Positions 7,286-15,300 of a DNA stretch of 22,756 bases are shown here, one piece after another. Each line of letters opens with the position of its first letter. Within the stretch, counting starts at the first letter, position 1. The DNA is from Bacteroidales bacterium UBA5382. GTDB taxonomy: Bacteria; Bacteroidota; Bacteroidia; Bacteroidales; Dysgonomonadaceae. The stretch covers positions 1-22,756 of the forward strand of contig DHOU01000036.1 of assembly GCA_002409745.1 (NCBI GenBank), written 5' to 3'. A program made the translations under genes and the position numbers. The notes beneath the pieces were generated by a model that was given only the letters and a program-made list of their open reading frames with translations, was not told the origin of the DNA and made no database searches.

Positions 7286-9343
7286 CTAATAAACATAATT
7301 AAATAAATTACCAATAACTTTTCCTGTATTTGGATGAATGTAGTCTCCATTTCCCATTATTTTCCCATGGAAATTGTTAGGAAGATTGAACTCTCTTTTC
7401 AATGCATGTATTGCATTTCTTCCTTGTTCTTTAGTTAAGTTTAATGCTTTTAATGTGCTGGGATTTAATTTTTGCCCTCCTGATTGCAGCACCTTATTAA
7501 AACCTTTCCCCGCAGCACCAAGAGATTTAGCCCCTTGACTTTCCGTCTTGCCGGTGTTGATGGCGTTATTTATATTTTTAATAATAGGATTTGGCAAGAC
7601 GACCATTGTTGCAGGCTGCAATAACGATGCTATTGCTTCACTCCTGCTATTTGTTTCGTAATACTCAAACCCATGCTGAAGCGCCATTTCCTTAAAACGC
7701 ATTTGTGCTGTATATGCGTTTAGAGCCGACTCAAAAGCTAAATCCCTTCCTTGCGTTCGCCCTTCACTGTCAAACGTTCTTTTTATCGTGATGCCCGGTT
7801 CGTCTCCTGTATTCTCTACCCGACTACTTACAAAAAATTCTCCTCCTTTATCCCGTAATATCTGCTCCCCTCCATTGAATAACTTATAGAGCCAGGCACC
7901 GAATTTTGTTCTGAACATGCCTGTGGGATCTTCATAATTAATCGGATTATTAGCCACATAACTGTAAAGAGAATGTTCATATTCTTCTTCCGCCATCGGA
8001 TCTATCGCAAACCACCTGCCAAGGGTGGCATCATAATGCCTTACCCCGTAATCGAAGAGGTCGAGCCCGTGCATACGGTCTAACTCTTTGCCATTGTATT
8101 TATACGGCTGCGTAGCCCCGTTGGCGCTTTCCCCGAACAATCCTCCGAAAGGATAGTAGTGGTTTACCTGTTCCACCGTTCCGCTCTGGCTTAACACCAC
8201 CCGGTTGTTCCCCTGATGATCCTTCAGGTAATAATGATAGGTGGGGGTAGTCTCTGGTAAAGTAATATATCCCTCTTCCGTCAGTATCCTGCTTACCTTC
8301 CCGTTCTCATAGATCACATTTCCACAATAATTCGTCGTTGTCGTTGCCAGAATATTGGCCGGCGCCAACGGCGTCATGATATTTGTCATCGGGATCGTTA
8401 TTCCCGCCACTGCCGTCTGATACGTTACGCTTAACTTTGTCCCGGCAGCATTATACGCATAGCTCGTTGTATTGCCGTTCGTAAACTGCAATGCGTCCGG
8501 CAAATTTAATGCATTGTATTGGATATCGACGATCTTTTTGTTATAATCTTTCGTGAGGTTGCCGTTTTTGTCATAGACATACTCGGTTGCTACATCGGCC
8601 CCGTCCATAAAATGGAAGGCTCCGTTGTATAGCGGGCCGCTGACAGCATCGGTTACTTTGATCAATTGATTGCCCGTATACGTATAAGTCAGGTCATCAA
8701 TCAGGCCGTAGCCGCTGTCTTGTTTCCCTTGCCGTTGCAGGGTGATGATATTGCCCATCTTGTCGTAAGCGGGTAGTTCGTTGTACCGGTTGGTATTGGC
8801 TGTTAGTGAGTTTCCTTCCCCGTAATAGGCGGAAGCCATCCGGTTAAGGCCGTCGTAGGCGAACTGATATCCCCTTTCGGTAGTTTCATCTCCCGCTTTC
8901 CACTTCATGGCGCTGATATTACCGTTGTACGATACTGCAGAAGGAGTAACTCCGTTTACAGCGACGTTGTATGCCAGGGTCTGGTTAAATTTCGAGGCGG
9001 TGATTTGCGTAACCCAACTACGTATGTTGTAATCATACGTCGCGGTTTCTTTACCTCCATGGAATGCTTTGGTCTTTAATCTTCCGATTTCATCGTAGGT
9101 ATATTGGGCGAGGGTGACCGCCGCGGCGCTGTTGAGCTTGTGGGTCACCGAAAGCAACCGCTCGGCATGATCGTACGCGTATGTATAGACTTCCGTTTGT
9201 GTCGCCTTCCCGGATGCGGAATGTACATGCTGCCGCTGCTTCACTTTTCCGGTGAAGGTGTAGGCGAAATATTCATCCTCGAATCCTCCCAAATGATTGG
9301 AGGTGTGTGTTTGCACCACCCGCCCGCGGTGGTCGTAATACAT
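7286..9343 (-). CDS. Orphan RHS tip2: RHS core plus unclassified nuclease-like toxin
   Basis: A 685-residue frame from MYYDHRGRVVQTHTSNHLGG, well inside the RHS repeats, with no export signal. Residues 1-475 are YD repeats and RHS core (RHYDATLGRWFAIDP then NNPINYEDPTG). The last 210 residues are the variable tip. It has a Gly/Ala/Ser-rich linker (GAKSLGAAGKGFNKVLQSGG) and a compact C-terminal domain: LNPSTLKALNLTKEQGRNAI, LPNNFHGKIMGNGDY, PNTGKVIGNLFNYV. That ending recurs, as I recall, on contact-dependent toxins with small RNase or DNase folds, but I cannot name the family. The cytosolic DUF4279-like partner fits a cytosolic target. Before 9343 the frame is shifted relative to a further 5' core remnant. 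Likely a silent donor module. Confidence 0.72.
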   Translation of the reverse strand: MYYDHRGRVVQTHTSNHLGGFEDEYFAYTFTGKVKQRQHVHSASGKATQTEVYTYAYDHAERLLSVTHKLNSAAAVTLAQYTYDEIGRLKTKAFHGGKETATYDYNIRSWVTQITASKFNQTLAYNVAVNGVTPSAVSYNGNISAMKWKAGDETTERGYQFAYDGLNRMASAYYGEGNSLTANTNRYNELPAYDKMGNIITLQRQGKQDSGYGLIDDLTYTYTGNQLIKVTDAVSGPLYNGAFHFMDGADVATEYVYDKNGNLTKDYNKKIVDIQYNALNLPDALQFTNGNTTSYAYNAAGTKLSVTYQTAVAGITIPMTNIMTPLAPANILATTTTNYCGNVIYENGKVSRILTEEGYITLPETTPTYHYYLKDHQGNNRVVLSQSGTVEQVNHYYPFGGLFGESANGATQPYKYNGKELDRMHGLDLFDYGVRHYDATLGRWFAIDPMAEEEYEHSLYSYVANNPINYEDPTGMFRTKFGAWLYKLFNGGEQILRDKGGEFFVSSRVENTGDEPGITIKRTFDSEGRTQGRDLAFESALNAYTAQMRFKEMALQHGFEYYETNSRSEAIASLLQPATMVVLPNPIIKNINNAINTGKTESQGAKSLGAAGKGFNKVLQSGGQKLNPSTLKALNLTKEQGRNAIHALKREFNLPNNFHGKIMGNGDYIHPNTGKVIGNLFNYVY
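8535..8744. repeat. 210-nt block identical to 11523-11732
   Basis: This part of the tip2 core is identical to 11523-11732 in tip1, with mismatches directly outside (8534 versus 11522 and 8745 versus 11733). Tip5 (about 2340-2470) carries nearly the same block. It encodes the TGNQLIKVTDAVSGPLYNGA part of the core. Confidence 0.85.
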
Positions 9344-9590
9344 CGCCGATACGGTGTACTTTGCCGGATCGCCCAGCCGGTAAGGACAGGTTTACGGTAT
9401 AACCGCCCAAGGCCTTTCCTCTCGTATTATAGGTATTTATTACAACCGAATTATCCACTGCCGGAATGGTTGAACTGACAACCTTGTATTTCATGACTTT
9501 TTTGTCTAACACTTTTACAGGAAGAATATTTAACTCCTTCCTGCTGAAAATATATTCAAATTTTTGTAGAAATACATGATGGGCTTGCAA
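9344..9590 (-). pseudogene. Frameshifted 5' RHS remnant of tip2
   Basis: The minus strand reads NTRGKALGGYTVNLSLP, matching NGGATLGGYTITPSLP of the full RHS protein. It then changes frame into YRLGDPAKYTVSAMYYDHRG. Comparison with the full gene shows that about 53 codons between SLP and AYRL are missing, and the join at CTTACCGG puts the two halves out of frame. Homology fades upstream of about 9480 (ILPVKVLDKKVMKYKVV); the first 110 or so bases after the preceding immunity gene are not recognised. The only start is a TTG, so this is a remnant. Confidence 0.6.
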
Positions 9591-9630
9591 TGCTTTGCCA
9601 GGATTTATGCTCCGTTTTTTTACAATACAA

Positions 9631-10158
9631 TTATTTATTATTTAAATAAGTAGTGATGTTAAATTTCTTAATCGGTACTTTAGGATATACATTATTTATA
9701 GTATTTATTTCTTTTTCTGATTGTTGAGAATAATTACTAAGTTTAATATTATCCAAATAAAAAAGTTCATTTTGGAATATAAAATGAAATTCTCGACAAT
9801 AAAAGTAGTTACCGCCGCCCCAACTTACATCTATTTTAAACCCATTTTGCGTTTCAGCTATATTATTAACTGAAAAATTTTTTAATTCTTCATCTGAAAT
9901 CGGTAAGGGAATAAGAGCAATAAGATTGCTGTTTTTTAATACTTTTAATTGCTCTCTCTCATTCTCCTTGGATAATAAATGAAGAATTGTATATCTTGAA
10001 TTTTGATACTTTTTTCCATTCAAAGTTAAGGCAGATAAAGTATCTACTCCCTTATAAAATTTAGTTGTTATAGTTGAAGTGTCTTTTTTATTAATCTGTC
10101 CTTGACAAGATACATTAATCATAAGAATTATGACGAGTAGTGGTAATTTAACTTTCAT
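9631..10158 (-). CDS. Lipoprotein immunity protein of the SleB-like RHS tip1
   Basis: A 175-residue protein with a lipoprotein-type signal (MKVKLPLLVIILMINVSCQG; Cys18), so it is expected to be lipid-anchored and facing the periplasm. It starts 7 nt after the TAA of tip1. The body has a KKYQNSRYTILHLL segment and a Trp-Gly-Gly-Gly turn before NYFYCREFHFIF. I do not recognise the family. Its position, co-direction and export fit an immunity protein that inhibits a cell-wall-degrading toxin in the periplasm. The lipobox (NVSC) lacks the usual Leu at -3 but is acceptable. An alternative is simply a secreted protein of unknown role. Confidence 0.7.
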   Translation of the reverse strand: MKVKLPLLVIILMINVSCQGQINKKDTSTITTKFYKGVDTLSALTLNGKKYQNSRYTILHLLSKENEREQLKVLKNSNLIALIPLPISDEELKNFSVNNIAETQNGFKIDVSWGGGNYFYCREFHFIFQNELFYLDNIKLSNYSQQSEKEINTINNVYPKVPIKKFNITTYLNNK

Positions 10159-10165
10159 ATATTTA

Positions 10166-11929
10166 TTATTTTACTTTTTTCCAAAAAATCGAATGACCAA
10201 ATGCACCGGTTGCTTGTATACCATATGTTCTCCTATATCCTGTGTCATAATAAAAACGACCATTTATCCAATTGGATTTATCTCTAAAAACAGTTGCAGG
10301 GATACTATAATAATTTTCCTGATATCTAACAGAACCATTAGGATATTTATTTAGTGTATTTTTCAAATAAGAGCCATATATATTGTCAGAGATTGAAATA
10401 TTATTGTATTGCCTAAATTTTGCATGAGGAGTTCCATATGGTGAATTTAATCCCCATGCAATGAAATCTGTTCCGTCCCACAATGTTGCGCCTTTTGTTG
10501 GATCCGCATTACCTGTCAAAACATTTAAAACAGCAGCTCTCGCGGAATTTGATCCTGCGTTATTTGATAATGAACTGAGAGGCCTTTTGGCTTCATGTGG
10601 TACAGAGGAATAACCTGACATTAATTTATCGTACAAGCTCATTCCTGATTCAACTGCGGCATTGTTTGCCGTGTGAGCAATCCAAAGATTCTCATTTGCA
10701 TTACTTGTTCCGGCCTCCTGTTTTACAATTCCTGATATAGTTTGAAAATTATCATGAGATATAGATAGCTCTTGTTTATTAGAGGCTTCTGTAACTAATC
10801 CTCGGGTATCCTTATTCACGGCATCGGCAAGATATACTTTATTATCATCAAATCTATCCTGTCCCAACCAAAAACCATTTCGGTTATAATAATCACCAAA
10901 CATCATTCCATCAATATCGATAAGATTTATCGGATTATTTGCAGTATAAGCATACGGAGATATCTGGTAATACTCTTCCGCCATCGGATCTACTGCGAAC
11001 CACCTTCCCAGTGTCGCATCATAATGCCTAGCCCCGTAATCGAAGAGATCGAGCCCGTGCATACGATCCAGTTCCTTGCCGTTGTATTTATACGGTTGAG
11101 TGGCACTATTGGTGCTTTCCCCGAACAATCCTCCGAAAGGATAGTCGTGGTTTACCTGTTCCACCGCTCCGGTTTGGCTTAGCACCACCCGGTTGTTTCC
11201 CTGATGATCCTTCAGGTAATAATGATAGGTGGGGGTAGCGCCCGAAAGCGTTATATATCCTTCCTCCGTCAATATCCTGCTTACCGCTCCGTTCTCATAA
11301 ATCACATTCCCGCAATAATCCGTCGTTGTCGTCGCTAAAATGTTGGTCGTTGCCAACGGCGTCATCACACTTGTCATCGGGATGGTGATCCCCGCCGCTG
11401 CCGTTTGGTACGTTACGCTTAACTTTGCCCCGGCAGCATCATACGCATAGCTTGTCGTATTCCCGTTCGTAAATTGCAATGCGTCCGGCAAATTTAATGC
11501 ATTATACTGGATATCGACGATTTTTTTGTTATAATCTTTCGTGAGGTTGCCGTTTTTGTCATAGACATACTCGGTTGCTACATCGGCCCCGTCCATAAAA
11601 TGGAAGGCTCCGTTGTATAGCGGGCCGCTGACAGCATCGGTTACTTTGATCAATTGATTGCCCGTATACGTATAAGTCAGGTCATCAATCAGGCCGTAGC
11701 CGCTGTCTTGTTTCCCTTGCCGTTGCAGGGTGGTGATGTTACCCATTTTGTCATAGGTAGGCAATTCATTATAGCGATTGGAACTTGCCGTAAGCGCGCT
11801 TCCTTCCCCGTAATAGGCGGAAGCCATCCGGTTAAGGCCGTCGTAGGCGAATTTATATCCCCTTTCGGCGGTTTCTGCCCCGGCTTTCCACTTCATGGCG
11901 CTAACATTGGTGCGTGTTCCGGTGAGCAA
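10166..11929 (-). CDS. Orphan RHS tip1: RHS core plus SleB-like cell-wall hydrolase toxin
   Basis: A 587-residue frame whose first possible start is a TTG (11929); the first ATG is at 11896 (MKWKAGAETAERGY). In-frame RHS homology runs further up to about 11990 (YIPVSGYDAQYTG), where a TAA precedes it, so there is no export signal. LLTGTR is joined directly to SAMKW, an internal loss of about 160 codons. Residues to 341 are YD repeats and core ending LIDIDG. The 246-residue tip starts with DYYNRNGFWLGQDRFDD, then GIVKQEAGT (E405), NLWIAHTANNA, AAVLNVLTGNA and GATLWDGTDF. This resembles SleB-like hydrolases, and tip3 has the same layout with the Glu at the same tip position. It ends HSIFWKKVK. 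The lipoprotein immunity partner supports a periplasmic, probably peptidoglycan, target. The frame looks intact but silent. Confidence 0.75.
   Translation of the reverse strand: MLTGTRTNVSAMKWKAGAETAERGYKFAYDGLNRMASAYYGEGSALTASSNRYNELPTYDKMGNITTLQRQGKQDSGYGLIDDLTYTYTGNQLIKVTDAVSGPLYNGAFHFMDGADVATEYVYDKNGNLTKDYNKKIVDIQYNALNLPDALQFTNGNTTSYAYDAAGAKLSVTYQTAAAGITIPMTSVMTPLATTNILATTTTDYCGNVIYENGAVSRILTEEGYITLSGATPTYHYYLKDHQGNNRVVLSQTGAVEQVNHDYPFGGLFGESTNSATQPYKYNGKELDRMHGLDLFDYGARHYDATLGRWFAVDPMAEEYYQISPYAYTANNPINLIDIDGMMFGDYYNRNGFWLGQDRFDDNKVYLADAVNKDTRGLVTEASNKQELSISHDNFQTISGIVKQEAGTSNANENLWIAHTANNAAVESGMSLYDKLMSGYSSVPHEAKRPLSSLSNNAGSNSARAAVLNVLTGNADPTKGATLWDGTDFIAWGLNSPYGTPHAKFRQYNNISISDNIYGSYLKNTLNKYPNGSVRYQENYYSIPATVFRDKSNWINGRFYYDTGYRRTYGIQATGAFGHSIFWKKVK
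11523..11732. repeat. 210-nt block identical to 8535-8744
   Basis: Second copy of the perfect core block shared by tip1 and tip2. Immediately after it, 11736-11806 (71 nt) is identical to 13776-13846 of the full RHS gene, so the tip1 core is a mosaic of sequence shared with different copies. Confidence 0.85.
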
Positions 11930-12021
11930 TCCCTTGGCTCTTCCGGTATATTGCGCATCGTATCCGGAAACGGGAATATATGTATCTTTGTGGTGATATT
12001 CTCTTATTTAATCAGTAAATA

Positions 12022-12306
12022 TTAATTTCCCATAGAAACACTTTCTAAAAATAGTTCCATATCAGACAAATAACCGTTAATATCTCCAATTGATACATTA
12101 TTGCCTTTGTTTACATATTCAATTTCTAAGGGCGTCCAATAGTCATACCATTGTTTTACTAATTCTTCATTTTGATAATCTCCAGCATCCAAAGCGCCTT
12201 CTAATCTATAAATAAGCTCTGAATAATTTATTTCTTCTTTACGAAATTTTTTTATTAACTCAAGCATATTAGCCCAAAGTTTTGATTGAAGTTTATTAAA
12301 CTGCAT
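12022..12306 (-). CDS. Small cytosolic immunity protein of the full-length RHS toxin
   Basis: A 94-residue protein from MQFNKLQSKLWANMLELIKK. I chose the ATG at 12306 because it lies one base after the RHS stop (TAATATG); a TTG at 12318 would give four more residues and an 11-nt overlap. It is mostly helical and acidic (YSELIYRLEGALDAGDY, VKQWYDYWTPLEIEYV, GYLSDMELFLESV). It resembles small unnamed immunity-type proteins I have seen beside nuclease tips, but I cannot give a family. There is no signal peptide, so it should act in the cytosol, in line with a nuclease toxin. Translation is probably coupled to the toxin gene. Confidence 0.7.
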   Translation of the reverse strand: MQFNKLQSKLWANMLELIKKFRKEEINYSELIYRLEGALDAGDYQNEELVKQWYDYWTPLEIEYVNKGNNVSIGDINGYLSDMELFLESVSMGN

Positions 12307-12307
12307 A

Positions 12308-15300
12308 TTAGTGTCCAATTTTAATTACCGAAATTACACGCGTACCTTGTGGATTTGTAATTACCCTAACATTTTCAAAAGTCCGCACAATCTCATTTGC
12401 TGTATTACCCGGTGTTATTTTTCCAAACTTAATAGCATTTTCAACCACTGAAGGGGGAATGCCTCGGCTGAACGAGGTTGTCCCTTTCATTAGAGTGCCA
12501 ACTGGTTGCATTCTTTCCAATGCATGAGTTGTATATTCAATACCGTTAATAACTGTTCTTCCTGCATTTGCTGTTGGCCAAGTACTTGTTACCGCTTTGA
12601 CTGCATTTGTCCCAACTTCCGTTGCAGCTTCAGCCCCTTTTGCTGCCTGTCCTGCCCTTAATACCGAAATACCTTTACTAACCAATCCTCCAACGGTAGA
12701 TAAAATTTTGCCACCCACTACAGTTGAAGCAACAAAATCGGTCATTGCCATTCCGGCTGGTTTCAGAGTTTCAACTTTGTAACCTTGGCTTTCATATGCT
12801 TTTACATCGAATGAACCCTTTTTGATTTCCAAGCCTTCAGGATTATCTTTATCGAAGATCCTGTCGACTTTTTCATCCTGACGTATAATAGTAATCAGTT
12901 TTTCTTTCTCTCTGATGATAATATCATCTAAAAACCGTCCATCAGGATCTATATGTCTTACCGGATTATTCGCTGTATAAACATAAGAAGAGATATGATA
13001 ATATTCTTCTGCCATCGGATCTACCGCAAACCACCTTCCGAGTGTTGCATCGTAATGCCTTGCCCCGTAATCGAAAAGGTCAAGTCCGTGCATGCGGTCC
13101 AGTTCCTTGCCGTTGTATTTGTACGGCTGAGTAGCCCCACCGGTGCTTTCCCCGAACAATCCGCCGAAAGGATAATAGTGGTTCACCTGTTCCACCGTTC
13201 CATTTTGGCTTAACACCACCCGGTTGTTTCCCTGATGATCCTTCAGGTAATAATGATAGGTGGGAGTCGTTGGATTAGCGCCTGATAGAGTAATATATCC
13301 TTCCTCCGTCAGTATCCTGCTTACTTTCCCGTTCTCATAAACCACATTCCCGCAGTAATCCGTCGTTGTTGTTGCCAGGATATTGGCCGAGGCCAACGGC
13401 GTCATCACGTTTGTCATCGGGATGGTGATTCCCGCCACTGCCGTCTGGTAAGTTACGCTTAACTTTGCCCCGGCAGCATCATACGTATATTTTGTCGTAT
13501 TGCCGTTGGTAAATTGCAATGCATCCGGCAAATTTAATGCATTGTATCGAATTTCGACGATCTTTTTGTTGTAATCTTTCGTCAGGTTGCCGTTTTTGTC
13601 GTATACATATTCCGTCGCTACATTCGCACCGTCCATAAAATGAAATGCTCCGTTATATAGCGGGCCGCTGACGGCATCGGTGACTTTGGTCAGTTGATTC
13701 CCCGTATACGTATAAGCCAAGTCATCAATCAGGCCGTAGCCGCTATCCTGTTTCCCTTGCCGTTGGAGAGTGGTAATGTTACCCATTTTGTCATAGGTAG
13801 GCAATTCATTATAGCGATTGGAACTTGCCGTAAGCGCGCTTCCTTCACCATAATAGGCGGAAGCCATGCGGTTAAGCCGGTCATAGGCAAACTGGTATCC
13901 CCGCTCGGTCGTTTCGTCCCCTGCTTTCCACTTCATGGCACTGATATTGCCGTTGTACAGGGCATTAGTAGGAGAGATTCCATTCACCGCGACGTTGTAT
14001 GCCAGGGTCTGATTGAACTTCGAGCCGGAGATTTGCGTGATCCAACTGCGCACGTTATAATCGTAATGGATCGTTTCCTCCGATCCGTGCAGCTTTTTGG
14101 TTTTTAACCTTCCGATTTCATCGTATGTATATTGAGCCAAAGTAACTTCCGCGGCATCGTTCAACTTGTGAGCGACCGAGAGCAATCGTTCGGCATGGTC
14201 GTAAGTGTATGTATAGATTTCCGTCTGTGTTGTCTTTCCGGACGCGGAATGCACATGCTGCTGCTGTTTTACTTTTCCCGTGAAGGTGTAGGCGAAATAT
14301 TCATCCTCGAAACCTCCCAAATGATTGGAGGTGTGTGTTTGCACCACCCGCCCACGGTGGTCATAATACATCGCCGAGACGGTGTATTTTGCCGGATCGT
14401 CCAAGCGGTAGGCGCGTGTCCCGGTGAGTAAACCTTTGGCTCCCCCGGTATACTGTGCATCATACCCCGAGACGGCCGTATAGGGCATCTTTGCTTGCTC
14501 GGCAGCCGTCAACGTGTTGGTAAACGTATAATCATCGTAATAATTGACGGTCATCAATTTTATATCGGAGGGTAGGGAAGGGGTGATGGTATATCCGCCG
14601 AGAGTTGCCCCGCCGTTATAATCGGTATAGACAACAATGGCTTCGAACTCACTGATAGCGGGGTTTACGCAAGTCCCTGTAACAGTTTGGCGGCCGAACA
14701 GGTCATACAGGTAAAACGTCCATTCGTTTTTTGCCCGTTGGTTTCCGTCCTGCGAGAAAATGAGACGGTCTGCCTGATCGTATTTCATTATAACCGGATC
14801 GCAGCCGGGCAGTTTCTTTTGGTTGCAGTTGCCCCGTCCGTCATATTCATACTTGTAGGCATACAGGTTCAGCGTTGCCTCGTCTATTTCGGTACATAGG
14901 GGCGGTAGTACATAACGTAATTGCCCCAGGTCGTCATATACATAATAAGTATCATGAGCGACGGAGCCGTTCATCTCCCTTACCAATAATGTTTGCTCCT
15001 GATTGTCGGTAAAGGTGTAGGTGACGTGTCCGTCTTCATCGGTGGTTTGGGTGACGAACAACCTGCCTGCCGGATATTTGCTGAGACCGACCAGCATGGA
15101 AGAGAAATCCGTGAGATACAATTCGCAGGAAAGTTCTCCGGTTTCGGTATTGCTCAGGTATGCCGTTTTCATCGCTTTTCCGGTGGTATGCCATGCCTCT
15201 CCGGGACTGAATTGCTGCTTTATCCTGCTTAAAGGAGAAGGTTCATAGATCGGTTTGTTGTAGGCGGCGTTATCGGTATAGAAACTTGCTGCAGCGGAAG

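Noticed and set aside
7285..7350. A longer start for the DUF4279-like immunity gene at 7350.
   Set aside because: The extra residues are encoded only by DNA overlapping the toxin tail and lie outside the DUF4279 pattern; the ATG one base after the toxin stop matches the geometry at the main RHS gene.
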